Below, in pieces: positions 20,406 to 29,433 of a DNA stretch of 64,000 bases; the stretch's first letter is position 1, and every line of letters begins with the position of its first letter. Position numbers and translations under genes: made by a program. This DNA comes from a bacterium (GTDB taxonomy: Bacteria; Verrucomicrobiota; Verrucomicrobiia; Verrucomicrobiales; Akkermansiaceae). The notes below the pieces were generated by a model. That model was not told the DNA's origin and ran no database searches. It worked only from the letters and a program-made list of their open reading frames with translations. Location of the stretch: positions 1 to 64,000 of the forward strand of contig JAAEZT010000011.1 in NCBI GenBank assembly GCA_018222765.1, written 5' to 3'.

Positions 20406-23400
20406 ATGATCCGCTGGTTCACTCGAAATGACATTGCTTCCAACTTCCTGCTGGTAGCGATTCTTCTTGGTGGCGCCTTTGCGGCCTTCAACAAAGTCCC
20501 TCTGGAAGTCCAACCGACCTACGAATGGGGTGAGGTCGATATCAAGATGACCTATCGCGGGGGCAGCCCGAAGGATGTTGAGGAACAGGTGGTCATTCCC
20601 ATCAACCGGTCCCTGCAAGACCTTCCAGGCATCAAGGAAGTTCAGGCGCATGCCAACCGGGGAGGGGCCAATTTTGACATCACTGCCGAGAAAGGTGTCG
20701 ATCTTCAGGAATTGCGGGATGAAATCGAAGCTCGTGTCGACACCATCAACACCTTTCCTCCCGAAGCCGAACGACCGCGCATCACTGTTCCCCATACTTC
20801 CAACTACCGCGAAGTTCTCACGGTGGCCATTACCGGGAGCTTGTCCGACCTCGATCTTTACCGCGTCGCCAAGAGAGTAGAAACGGACATTCTCGACCTT
20901 CCGGAAGTCTCCCGGACCGATCTTCGAGGCACCCACCCCCTCGAGATCAGTATCGAAGCAGACGACGAAAAACTACGCGATTACGGCCTCACCATTCAGG
21001 ACCTTGCCAATGCTATTCGGCAATCATCCCTCGCCCTCTCTGCAGGATCGGTCAAGACCCCCTCGGGTTCAGTGATGATCCGCACCGAGGGTCAGGCCTA
21101 CGACACGGAAGCCTTTGGAAACATTGTAGTCACCGCTGCCGATGGTGCCCTTCTCAAAATTTCCGACCTCGCCAATATCTCGGATGGCTTTGAGGAAAAC
21201 GAACAAGCCATGCTTTTCAATGGGGCCCCTGCGATCATGCTTGATGTCCTGCAGGGACAAAACGAGAGCGCCATCAAGATCTCGAACGCCGTCAAAAATT
21301 ATATCGCGAAGTCCGCTGAACGCTTCCCCGAGGGCATTAATCTTTTTGTCTGGGATGACGAATCGGTCCGGATCCGCACCCGCCTCTCCACCCTGGGAAA
21401 CTCCCTGATGATCGGAGCTCTTTTGGTTCTCATTGTTCTTGGTCTCTTCCTCCGTCCCATGCTGGCATTTTGGGTCGTCCTCGGGATTCCCGTCAGCTTC
21501 GCAGGCGGAATCATGCTCATGCCCTATTTTGGCCTGACCGCGAATACCATGAGCATCTTTGCCTTCATCATCGTTCTCGGAATTGTGGTCGATGATGCCA
21601 TTGTGACAGGTGAAAACATCTACTCCCGATTAAAGGATGACCTCAGCCCGCTCGACGCGGCCGTTCTCGGAACGAAACAAGTAGCAACCCCTGTGACCTT
21701 CGGCGTCATTACAACCATCGTCGCCTTTATCCCCTTAATGTTTATTGAAGGTCACTCGGGAGTCTGGGCCGCGCAAATCCCACCAGTCGTTGGGGCTGTC
21801 CTCATCTTTTCCCTCATCGAATCCAAATTCATCCTCCCCTGCCACCTGAAGCACCTCAAACGTGATCGCGACACCGCTAAACTCAGTCTCTTCTCTCGCT
21901 TCCAAAAAGGGATTGCCGATGGGCTGGAACGCAGTGTCGAAAGATTCTACGCCCCCATCCTGCGTTGGTCGGTGAGACATCGCTACACAACCTGCACCCT
22001 CTTCCTGGCTTTTGCCATGGCGGCATTTGGATACAAACGAGGAGGACATCTTGGATTCGAGGTGTTCCCATCGATCGAGCGATCCATCATCTACTCGAAA
22101 CTCCGCATGATGCAGAACACTCCCTTCGAGGAAACTCAGGAAAAAATTGCTTACATTTCCCAATGCGCCCGCGAACTCCAGGAGGAACTCATTGATCCCG
22201 GAAACGGAAAACCTCTTATCTTGAATGTTCTGAGCGATATCGGAAGCGGACGCTACGGACGCGGAGGAAGCCCGGAGGAGGGACGGGTATATATGGAGAT
22301 TCTCTCTCCAGGACTCCGCTCCGAGCCGGGCCCAACCAACGACGAGATCGCGAAAATGTGGCGCGACAAAGTAGGCGAACTTTCGAACGTCGAAAGCTTT
22401 CGAATTGACGGGAGCCGCGGCGGACGCCGCTCGGGCGGAGAAGAAGATGAATCGATGGAAATTCAACTTCGAGGTCCCGGCAGTGAACTCAAAACTGCGA
22501 TCGCCGAAGAACTCGAAGACTTTTTAAAAAATCACAGGGAAATTGAATGGGGACACGCCGATCATGAAAGCAGTCGTGAAGAATTATCTATCACCCTGAA
22601 GCCCCGCGCACTGGAACTAGGAATCGCCCAACGCGATCTGGCCCGACAAATTCGTCAGGCCTTTTATGGAGAGGAAGCCCAACGCATCCAACGCGAAGGC
22701 GACGAGCTTAGGGTCATTGTGCGACTCCCCCGCGAGAAGCGTGAATCACTCCAAACATTCGAAACCCTCAACATCAAGGCGCCCGGTGGAACCAACGTCC
22801 CCTTCTTCACCGTCGCCAATGCCGAACTCAAACGAGCGCCCGGCCAACTCGAACTCATCAATGGCTCTCAGGTCATCGCCGTTTACGCCAAGCCGGAAAA
22901 CAAGGAAACCGACATTATGAAGCTCGCCCTCGAGCTTGAACCAGAAATCAATGCGATCGTCGATCGCGCCCCGGGCATCTCCTGGATCTGGGAAGGCAAT
23001 ATCAAAGAAAACCGCGAAGCCGATAGCCGCACCGACTGGCTTTTCGCCGCTCTCATGCTCACGCTCTTCGCGCTTCTTGCAATCCCCTTCAAATCCCTAC
23101 TCCAACCCCTCATCGTTCTCCTCGCCGTCCCTTTCGGTGTAATTGGAGCCTACGCCGGACACATCATCATGGATGTCACCCCGTCATGGCTTTCAGTATT
23201 CGGAATTCTCGCCCTTGCGGGCGTAGTGGTGAACGACTCCCTCGTGCTGGTTGATTTCATCAACAAAAAGCGGGAAGAAGGCATGAGCATTAAAGAAGCA
23301 GTGCAGATCTCCGGAATTCGACGCTTCCGACCCATTTTCCTCACCTCCATCACCACCTTCGCCGGACTGATGCCCCTCATTTTCGACGGAGCCCGCCATG

Positions 23401-23573
23401 CCCAATTATTGAGACCCATGGCCATTTCCCTTGGATTTGGTATCCTTTTTGCCACCTTGATCACTCTTCTCCTCATCCCCTCCGCCTACCTCATGCTCGA
23501 AGATCTCAAAGCACTCTTCAGAAGAGGCTGGGCCTGGTATCGTAAGCCATTTCAGGAAGAGAACGACTCTTAA
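20406..23573 (+). CDS. RND-family efflux transporter permease (AcrB/HAE1-like)
   Basis: A 1055-aa inner-membrane RND transporter: one N-terminal span, a periplasmic loop, a span bundle around 335-470, a second large periplasmic loop, and a C-terminal bundle around 880-1030. The TM4 proton-relay aspartates are D396 and D397 in G-I-V-V-D-D-A-I-V-T-G-E-N. Such pumps export drugs, detergents or lipids using the proton motive force, together with a periplasmic adaptor and an outer-membrane channel. Neither partner gene is adjacent, which is unusual. The heavy-metal CzcA subfamily is unlikely, since its motif around TM4 differs. Substrate unknown. Confidence 0.9.
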   Translation: MIRWFTRNDIASNFLLVAILLGGAFAAFNKVPLEVQPTYEWGEVDIKMTYRGGSPKDVEEQVVIPINRSLQDLPGIKEVQAHANRGGANFDITAEKGVDLQELRDEIEARVDTINTFPPEAERPRITVPHTSNYREVLTVAITGSLSDLDLYRVAKRVETDILDLPEVSRTDLRGTHPLEISIEADDEKLRDYGLTIQDLANAIRQSSLALSAGSVKTPSGSVMIRTEGQAYDTEAFGNIVVTAADGALLKISDLANISDGFEENEQAMLFNGAPAIMLDVLQGQNESAIKISNAVKNYIAKSAERFPEGINLFVWDDESVRIRTRLSTLGNSLMIGALLVLIVLGLFLRPMLAFWVVLGIPVSFAGGIMLMPYFGLTANTMSIFAFIIVLGIVVDDAIVTGENIYSRLKDDLSPLDAAVLGTKQVATPVTFGVITTIVAFIPLMFIEGHSGVWAAQIPPVVGAVLIFSLIESKFILPCHLKHLKRDRDTAKLSLFSRFQKGIADGLERSVERFYAPILRWSVRHRYTTCTLFLAFAMAAFGYKRGGHLGFEVFPSIERSIIYSKLRMMQNTPFEETQEKIAYISQCARELQEELIDPGNGKPLILNVLSDIGSGRYGRGGSPEEGRVYMEILSPGLRSEPGPTNDEIAKMWRDKVGELSNVESFRIDGSRGGRRSGGEEDESMEIQLRGPGSELKTAIAEELEDFLKNHREIEWGHADHESSREELSITLKPRALELGIAQRDLARQIRQAFYGEEAQRIQREGDELRVIVRLPREKRESLQTFETLNIKAPGGTNVPFFTVANAELKRAPGQLELINGSQVIAVYAKPENKETDIMKLALELEPEINAIVDRAPGISWIWEGNIKENREADSRTDWLFAALMLTLFALLAIPFKSLLQPLIVLLAVPFGVIGAYAGHIIMDVTPSWLSVFGILALAGVVVNDSLVLVDFINKKREEGMSIKEAVQISGIRRFRPIFLTSITTFAGLMPLIFDGARHAQLLRPMAISLGFGILFATLITLLLIPSAYLMLEDLKALFRRGWAWYRKPFQEENDS

Positions 23574-23658
23574 AGGTCAATTAATTAAGAAATTTAAGCT
23601 TTCTTGAATAAATCACTCGTCGAAGCCCCCTGAAATTGGTAGTCTAAGGAACCCGATA

Positions 23659-24294
23659 ATGATGGGTTTTGTCATGGCTACCACACTCGAGCGCAAACAA
23701 CAGATCAGCATCAACGACCCCCAGCTCGAAATCTCCGAGGAAGCCCCGGCTTTCACCGAGGACTTCGAAAGCAAGCTGGCAGACGCCCAAACCCAGCTGG
23801 AAATGCTCCATTCCCAGCGCAAAAACCTCGAAAGGCAGAAGCTTGCTCTCGAAGACCTGAATCACCGCAAGCAGGAATTCATGAACGGTCAGCTCGACCT
23901 CACCGAAAAACTTTCCTCGGCCATTACCACCATCGAGAGAGAACTTTTCGAGGCGAAACAGGAAATGGAAGACCTGGAGCAGACCAAGTCGGCCTTCACA
24001 ACCCACCTTCGTAAAATCGAGACCCTCAATCCCGAAGCTTGGCCCAAGGACAACCTTAACACCGAACTCCAATCGGCTCTCCTGACTCTCGACAAAGCCG
24101 AAGATGAATACGAGCAAGCTGTTTCCTACTTCACCGGCTCAAAGCGAGGCGGTGTCTTCGGCGGCTCTTCCTCCCCTTCCCGTGGAGCACGTGTTGGATC
24201 TGATTTCCAGTCGACCCTCCTCAATGGCCTTGCCTTTAATCTCCCCGTGATCCTTCTGGGCTCACTCGCCCTCGTCGTTTACTTCCTCAAATAG
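23659..24294 (+). CDS. Coiled-coil protein with C-terminal membrane anchor
   Basis: A 211-aa protein of unknown function. Residues about 28-165 are rich in Glu, Gln, Lys and Leu with heptad spacing, typical of a long coiled coil. A Gly/Ser-rich linker (S-K-R-G-G-V-F-G-G-S-S-S) follows, and the last 19 residues (N-L-P-V-I-L-L-G-S-L-A-L-V-V-Y-F-L-K) are a single membrane span, so it is tail-anchored with most of the chain in the cytoplasm. TAAGGA 8 nt before the ATG at 23659 supports this start; an in-frame ATG at 23674 is an alternative. It is followed 12 nt later by another C-terminally anchored small protein; the two may act together. Confidence 0.65.
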   Translation: MMGFVMATTLERKQQISINDPQLEISEEAPAFTEDFESKLADAQTQLEMLHSQRKNLERQKLALEDLNHRKQEFMNGQLDLTEKLSSAITTIERELFEAKQEMEDLEQTKSAFTTHLRKIETLNPEAWPKDNLNTELQSALLTLDKAEDEYEQAVSYFTGSKRGGVFGGSSSPSRGARVGSDFQSTLLNGLAFNLPVILLGSLALVVYFLK

Positions 24295-24306
24295 AGCACC
24301 AGACCC

Positions 24307-24639
24307 ATGTTCCTTAAAAAGAAAAGCAGCAACCCAATGGCCAGCCAAGAGCAGGCCCTCTATTCTCAAATCGCCAAATATGAGGATTTTATCGAGAAAG
24401 CTCCCGAGCGGATTCGAGAACAAATGGAAAAGGAACGCACTACCATGCCCGCGCCGGACGATTTCGCCCAGCGCCGCCGAGAGCGTGCTTTCTATGCCCA
24501 GATGTCTCGTAATGAAATCCGCAACGAACGCAAATACCGCACGCGAAATACCGTGCTCTTCGTTCTCCTCGCCGCAGCCACAGTTTCGGTCTGCTGGTGG
24601 ATCTACGCCGAGCTCGTAGCGAACAAAGTTCTTCAGTGA
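24307..24639 (+). CDS. Small hypothetical protein with C-terminal membrane span
   Basis: A 110-aa highly charged protein. Residues 1-80 are helical and rich in Glu, Arg and Lys; residues about 83-102 (V-L-F-V-L-L-A-A-A-T-V-S-V-C-W-W-I-Y) form one membrane span, preceded by R-N-E-R-K-Y-R-T-R, which would keep the N-terminal part cytoplasmic. It lies 12 nt after the coiled-coil gene and 51 nt before gatC, so it may be co-transcribed with both. I do not recognise a family. Confidence 0.6.
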   Translation: MFLKKKSSNPMASQEQALYSQIAKYEDFIEKAPERIREQMEKERTTMPAPDDFAQRRRERAFYAQMSRNEIRNERKYRTRNTVLFVLLAAATVSVCWWIYAELVANKVLQ

Positions 24640-24690
24640 GATTCGCACTTTGCGATTCCCTCACACGCATCAGCGGTGCATTCTTGGGTC

Positions 24691-24981
24691 ATGGCTGATT
24701 CACCCATCGATGTCCGCTACGTCGCGAACCTCGCGCGTATCAATTTAAGCGAAGAAGAAGTAGAGCGCTTCGGCTCCCAACTCACTGGAGTCATGGAGCA
24801 CATCGAGAAGCTTTCCGAAGTTGACATCGAGGGCATCGAGCCCATGTCTCACGCCAACACCACCTCAAACAAAGTGCGTCCGGACGAGCCGGTGGAAAGC
24901 CTCCCTGCCAAAGGCTTCCTTCAAAATGCTCCCGATCAAGCGAACAGCCAGCTCCGCGTCCCAAAAGTCGTCGACGCCTAA
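24691..24981 (+). CDS. gatC: Asp-tRNA(Asn)/Glu-tRNA(Gln) amidotransferase subunit C
   Basis: A 96-aa GatC subunit of the GatCAB complex, which amidates Glu-tRNA(Gln) and/or Asp-tRNA(Asn). The typical start V-R-Y-V-A-N-L-A-R-I-N-L-S-E-E-E and the middle M-S-H-A-N are present, and the length matches the family (about 95 aa). The ATG at 24691 fits the family; a GTG five codons upstream is less likely. GatA follows after 13 nt. GatB is not in the window, so the third subunit must be encoded elsewhere. Confidence 0.93.
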   Translation: MADSPIDVRYVANLARINLSEEEVERFGSQLTGVMEHIEKLSEVDIEGIEPMSHANTTSNKVRPDEPVESLPAKGFLQNAPDQANSQLRVPKVVDA

Positions 24982-24994
24982 ACTTCCCAGATAC

Positions 24995-26404
24995 ATGTCT
25001 CTCGCAGCTCAATCTCTCAGCTCTTTGCGTCGGCAACTCACCGCCGGCGAAATCTCTTCCCGAGACATCATCGAAGATGCCGTCGCACAAATCTCCGCCA
25101 GAGATGGAGATATCGGAGCCTTCATTTCATCCGAACCTAAAACAGCTCTAACAGAGGCCGACAAGGCCGACCTCTCGCTCCCTCTTGGTGGTCTGCCCAT
25201 CGCGATCAAGGACAACATCAATGTTCTAGGATCACCATGCACCTGTGGTTCCAAATTCCTCTCCGGGGCCTACACCTCACCCTATGACGCCACCGTCATC
25301 AAAAACCTGAGAGCTGCCGGCGCGATTCCCTTTGGTCGCACTAACCTAGATGAATTCGCGATGGGCTCATCCACCGAGAACTCTGGAATTCAGCTCACCC
25401 AAAACCCTGCCGCTCCCGGACACATCCCCGGAGGCTCCTCCGGAGGTTCAGCAGCTGCCGTGGCAGGCAACTTTATTCCCGCCGCACTCGGATCAGACAC
25501 AGGTGGCTCAATCCGCCAACCAGCCAGCCATTGTGGAGTGGTAGGGTTGAAACCTTCCTACGGCCGGGTTTCCCGCTATGGCCTGGTTGCCTTCGGTTCA
25601 TCTCTTGATCAAATCGGACCACTCACACACACCGTTGAAGACGCCGCTCTTCTCCTCAATGCCATCGCCGGAGTCGACCCACGCGACTCCACCAGTCTCG
25701 ATGCCGAAATTCCAGATTATACCGAGGGACTTGATCAAGGAGTCGCCGGAATGAAACTCGGACTCCCCAAGGAATACTTCACCCACGGAATTGACTCCCA
25801 GGTTCGCGAGCGTGTCGAGAGCGCTGCCAAGGCCCTCGAAGCCCAGGGAGCCGAACTGGTTGAAATTTCCCTCCCACATACTGAATACGCCATCGCGACC
25901 TACTACATCATTGCTCCGGCAGAGGCATCATCCAACCTCTCGCGCTTCGATGGCGTCCGCTACGGCAACCGCACCGAGAACCCCAAGGACATGCTCTCAC
26001 TCTATACCGACAGCCGGGAAGCAGGATTTGGTTCGGAGGTGAAACGTCGTATCATTCTCGGCACCTACGTTCTCTCCTCCGGCTATCACGATGCCTACTA
26101 TCTCCGCGCGTTAAAGGTTCGCACGCTCATCAAGCAAGACTTCGTTCAAGCCTTTGAAAAAGTGGACGCCATCCTGACTCCGGTCGCTCCGGACGCAGCT
26201 CCAAAAATGGGAGCTGCTTCGGGCGATCCACTGAAGCACTATCTCGCCGACATCTTCACAATCTCCGCGAATCTTGCCGGGAATTGCGGGATCTCTGTGC
26301 CTCTCGAACCTGTCGACGGGCTGCCGGTCGGACTTCAGATCCTCGGACCACACCTCGGAGAACAGACGATCCTCCGCTGTGCACGCGCTGTCGAAATTTT
26401 ATAA
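24995..26404 (+). CDS. gatA: Asp-tRNA(Asn)/Glu-tRNA(Gln) amidotransferase subunit A
   Basis: A 469-aa amidase-signature enzyme that releases ammonia from glutamine for transfer to misacylated tRNA. The catalytic triad is K72 (in I-A-I-K-D-N), the cis-serine S148 (in G-G-S-S-G-G-S) and the nucleophile S172 (in D-T-G-G-S-I-R-Q-P), with spacing like S. aureus GatA (K79/S154/S178). The ATG at 24995 is chosen because the GatA N-terminus begins there; the open frame continues upstream into gatC out of frame. The stop codon overlaps the convergent purF stop by 6 nt (26399-26404). Confidence 0.95.
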   Translation: MSLAAQSLSSLRRQLTAGEISSRDIIEDAVAQISARDGDIGAFISSEPKTALTEADKADLSLPLGGLPIAIKDNINVLGSPCTCGSKFLSGAYTSPYDATVIKNLRAAGAIPFGRTNLDEFAMGSSTENSGIQLTQNPAAPGHIPGGSSGGSAAAVAGNFIPAALGSDTGGSIRQPASHCGVVGLKPSYGRVSRYGLVAFGSSLDQIGPLTHTVEDAALLLNAIAGVDPRDSTSLDAEIPDYTEGLDQGVAGMKLGLPKEYFTHGIDSQVRERVESAAKALEAQGAELVEISLPHTEYAIATYYIIAPAEASSNLSRFDGVRYGNRTENPKDMLSLYTDSREAGFGSEVKRRIILGTYVLSSGYHDAYYLRALKVRTLIKQDFVQAFEKVDAILTPVAPDAAPKMGAASGDPLKHYLADIFTISANLAGNCGISVPLEPVDGLPVGLQILGPHLGEQTILRCARAVEIL

Positions 26405-28324
26405 GTGTAGATCGTAACTACGGCCGACCTTCCCTTCGCGCCAGTGAATGAAGGCCCTATTCGCAACAGCCACCCCACCTTTTGTGGGATAGTCTCCAGT
26501 GAAATACCAATCTCCCGACGGCCCTTCAATCGAGTCGTGAAGGTTATCGACGGTCTGATAAAGCACTTCGACTTCACCGTGCCAATCGATATCCTCGGGA
26601 TACACGATTGAGGCAATCTCCCTCGAAATTTCATCGTCAGTAAAGTCAGCGTAGAGCCTCTTCACCGCATTGATTCGTTCTTCAGCCGGCTTTTCGAGCT
26701 CGGCAATGCAATCCTTGTAAACGTCCTCGATTAAGGCCCCTCTTCCCGAGCGTTCCAGCAAATTGATCGCTGCCTGAAAGGCGATGAACTTGCCCATCTC
26801 CGACATGTCGATTCCATAACAATCAGGATAACGAATCTGGGGTGCTGTTGAACAAATAACAATCTTCCCGGGTTTGGTTCGGGCTAAAATCTTAAGGATC
26901 GATTGCTTCAGCGTCGTCCCGCGAACGATCGAATCATCAAGAACCACCAGAGAATCCCCTTCTCCCACGACACCATAAGAAATGTCGTAAACATGGGAGA
27001 CCAATTGATTGCGCCCGCTTTCCTTGGAAATAAAGGTCCGCAACTTAATATCCTTGTGGGCAATCTTTTCACCCACGGGCCAATTGCGGAGCACCAAATC
27101 ATCGAGCTTTTCCTCCGTGAGTTCTCCCTTCTGAAGTGCTTCGAGAATATCCGAACGAACTTTTTTACGTCGATAGAGACGCAAGCCATCCATCAAACCA
27201 TAATAAGCTGTCTCCGCAGTATTGGGAACAAAGGAGAAGACCGACTTATCAAAGTCATACCCGATGGACTGCACAACCTGCTCCACGAGAGCCGCTCCCA
27301 TCGCCTTACGCTCCTTGTAGATCTGAGGATCATTTCCCCGGGAGAAGTAAATCTTTTCGAACGAACACGGCTTCGGATCCACCTTTTCCGCGAAGCGTTC
27401 CGATTGATGCTCACCCGAATTCTTAATCGTCATCACGGTTCCGGGAGCGAGCGCCTTCACCTCATCCTGCTCGGCTTCAAAAACCGTCATCAAGGGAACC
27501 CGCTCGGAGGCAAAAGCAATCACCTCGTCCGTCTCATAATAGTGACAGGGACGAATGCCATGCGGATCCCGCATCACAAAAAGATCTCCATTTCCAACCA
27601 CACCGGAAATACAATATCCGCCATCCCAGCCCTTCGCCGACTCCGCGACGATATGCGCGAGATTAAGACGTTCGGAAATTAGCTCCGCGGTATGATCGCC
27701 GGCAATCCCCTCGTCCCTCACCTCATGATAAATATCCGTATGGGCTTCATCCAAATGAAATCCAATTTCCTCCAGCACCGTCTGGGTATCCGTTCCAAAC
27801 ACCGGATGCTGACCACGATCCAACATCCGCTGGTTCAGCTGGCTGGTATTGGTCATGTTGAAATTTCCCATCACCATGAGACTCCTTGTGGGCCAGTTAC
27901 TCCGGCGCAGATAGGGATGACAGGAACCGTCATCAAATTCTCCCGACGTCCCGTAACGCAGATGCCCCATATAAACATCTCCTGCAAAATCAAAATTCGT
28001 GCGGAGATCATCCGGGTTCTCTTGATCAAGAAGTCCCTCGCGATGCTTTCGTTGCAGCTCCTTGAGCTCCTTCCGAAAGAGCTTGGCCAAGGAATCCTTC
28101 TTGGAGTCCCGGCGTCTGAAAATATATGGTTGCCCTGCTGGCATCCCAATTTTGGCACAACCAATTCCAACCCCGTCCTGTCCGCGATTGTGCTGCTTCT
28201 CCATCAGAAGGAACAACTTATTGAAGCCCCAGAGAGCCGACCCGTAACGGTCTTGATAATAAGCCAGTGGCTTCTTCAATCGCACAACGGCGATTCCACA
28301 CTCGTGTTTGAGAGGATCGCTCAT
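26399..28324 (-). CDS. purF: Amidophosphoribosyltransferase (class II glutamine amidotransferase type)
   Basis: A 641-aa enzyme catalysing the first step of de novo purine synthesis, PRPP plus glutamine to phosphoribosylamine. The N-terminal Ntn glutaminase domain should start at C9 (K-H-E-C-G-I-A-V-V) after removal of an 8-residue propeptide. The C-terminal phosphoribosyltransferase domain has the PRPP loop V-V-L-D-D-S-I-V-R-G-T-T. It is about 130-170 residues longer than B. subtilis or E. coli PurF (about 475-505 aa), with inserts in the glutaminase domain and a C-terminal extension of about 100 residues. It forms an operon with purM (12-nt gap). Annotation as purF is supported by the context and motifs, though it belongs to a long, divergent subgroup. 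Confidence 0.9.
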   Translation of the reverse strand: MSDPLKHECGIAVVRLKKPLAYYQDRYGSALWGFNKLFLLMEKQHNRGQDGVGIGCAKIGMPAGQPYIFRRRDSKKDSLAKLFRKELKELQRKHREGLLDQENPDDLRTNFDFAGDVYMGHLRYGTSGEFDDGSCHPYLRRSNWPTRSLMVMGNFNMTNTSQLNQRMLDRGQHPVFGTDTQTVLEEIGFHLDEAHTDIYHEVRDEGIAGDHTAELISERLNLAHIVAESAKGWDGGYCISGVVGNGDLFVMRDPHGIRPCHYYETDEVIAFASERVPLMTVFEAEQDEVKALAPGTVMTIKNSGEHQSERFAEKVDPKPCSFEKIYFSRGNDPQIYKERKAMGAALVEQVVQSIGYDFDKSVFSFVPNTAETAYYGLMDGLRLYRRKKVRSDILEALQKGELTEEKLDDLVLRNWPVGEKIAHKDIKLRTFISKESGRNQLVSHVYDISYGVVGEGDSLVVLDDSIVRGTTLKQSILKILARTKPGKIVICSTAPQIRYPDCYGIDMSEMGKFIAFQAAINLLERSGRGALIEDVYKDCIAELEKPAEERINAVKRLYADFTDDEISREIASIVYPEDIDWHGEVEVLYQTVDNLHDSIEGPSGDWYFTGDYPTKGGVAVANRAFIHWREGKVGRSYDLHL

Positions 28325-28336
28325 AAATAATCAGGA

Positions 28337-29329
28337 TTAGGATTTTACGGTGGCAGTGATGCCGTCTCCATCGCGAAGTTCGCCCAACACAATGCCACCC
28401 GGCCCAACCGCGCAGGCCGCCTCCACCGAATCAGGATCCACCACCGCGACCCAACCGATGCCCATATTGAAGGCATTAAATCGATCCTCGGGATCGGTGT
28501 GGAGCAAAAGCTTCTGGATCGGCTCATTCTCCCAATAAGGAATCGTGAGGTCCGCCCCCATCCCCCGGAACAAGCGCTCCAAATTTTCAGGAAGACCACC
28601 ACCGGTGATGTGGGCAAAGGCCTTCGCGCGAACACCCGCTGACTTTAAGCCATTGGTCACGTCGTGATACAAACGAGTTGGAGCAAGCATCGACTTAATC
28701 TCTTCATCGCTAAATTCAGATCCATGTTCACTGAGAATGCGACGACAGAGACTCCAGCCATTGGCGTGGAACCCGTCGGATTTGTATCCCACCAAAACAT
28801 CTCCTAATGCTGCAGTATCAGGCTGAATCATTTCATCCTTCTCCACTGCGCCGATACAAAATCCTGAAAGCTCCACAACATCAGGAGGAACGAGGCCCGG
28901 CATTTCCGCAGTCTCACCTCCAGCCAAAATGCAGCCACAGTCCTCGAGGTAATCGCACATTCCCGAAATCAGGCGCTTGATTCGCTCGGGATGGAGTTTT
29001 TCAATCCCGATATAATCGAGGAACAGAAGAGGATCACCACCTGTCGTGATAATGTCGTTCACGCTCATGGCGATCAGATCCTTCCCAGCTTCGGATTCCA
29101 TTCCGTGCTCCAGAAGCAATTCAATCTTGGTTCCCACTCCGTCGCAGCCCGTGACGATCACCGGTTGGCGATACTCACTCAGGTCAAAGGCCGCCGCAAA
29201 AAGGCCGAAGGAATTATGCAACTGGCGCTGTTTCTGCGTCCGGGCAACGTCCGATTTAATCTCGTTGACCAGTGCCGCAGCGGCCTGGGTATCAACTCCA
29301 GCTTCTTGGTAGGTGACCTTGTTCGCCAT
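28337..29329 (-). CDS. purM: Phosphoribosylformylglycinamidine cyclo-ligase (AIR synthetase)
   Basis: A 330-aa AIR synthetase, closing the imidazole ring in step five of purine synthesis with ATP. Recognisable motifs are V-T-G-C-D-G-V-G-T-K, A-M-S-V-N-D-I-I-T-T-G-G-D-P-L-L-F-L-D-Y, G-G-E-T-A-E-M-P-G and H-I-T-G-G-G-L-P-E-N. The ATG at 29329 (M-A-N-K-V-T-Y) fits family lengths (about 345 aa); a longer frame to 29392 adds 21 Arg/Lys-rich residues that are not conserved. It heads the purM-purF operon and is divergent from the DUF3108 gene across 104 nt. I see no purine riboswitch upstream. Confidence 0.95.
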   Translation of the reverse strand: MANKVTYQEAGVDTQAAAALVNEIKSDVARTQKQRQLHNSFGLFAAAFDLSEYRQPVIVTGCDGVGTKIELLLEHGMESEAGKDLIAMSVNDIITTGGDPLLFLDYIGIEKLHPERIKRLISGMCDYLEDCGCILAGGETAEMPGLVPPDVVELSGFCIGAVEKDEMIQPDTAALGDVLVGYKSDGFHANGWSLCRRILSEHGSEFSDEEIKSMLAPTRLYHDVTNGLKSAGVRAKAFAHITGGGLPENLERLFRGMGADLTIPYWENEPIQKLLLHTDPEDRFNAFNMGIGWVAVVDPDSVEAACAVGPGGIVLGELRDGDGITATVKS

Positions 29330-29433
29330 AGGCTTCAGACGGGTTTTAACCTTCCCCCACCTCTCGTCACGCCTTTTTCTTTTTAAAGACACGATTGTGA
29401 ATAAGTGGCGCTGGTTCGGGGTCTCACAACCAC

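Noticed and set aside
26903-27682. 259-aa plus-strand frame
   Set aside because: Lies wholly antisense to purF, which has clear catalytic motifs.
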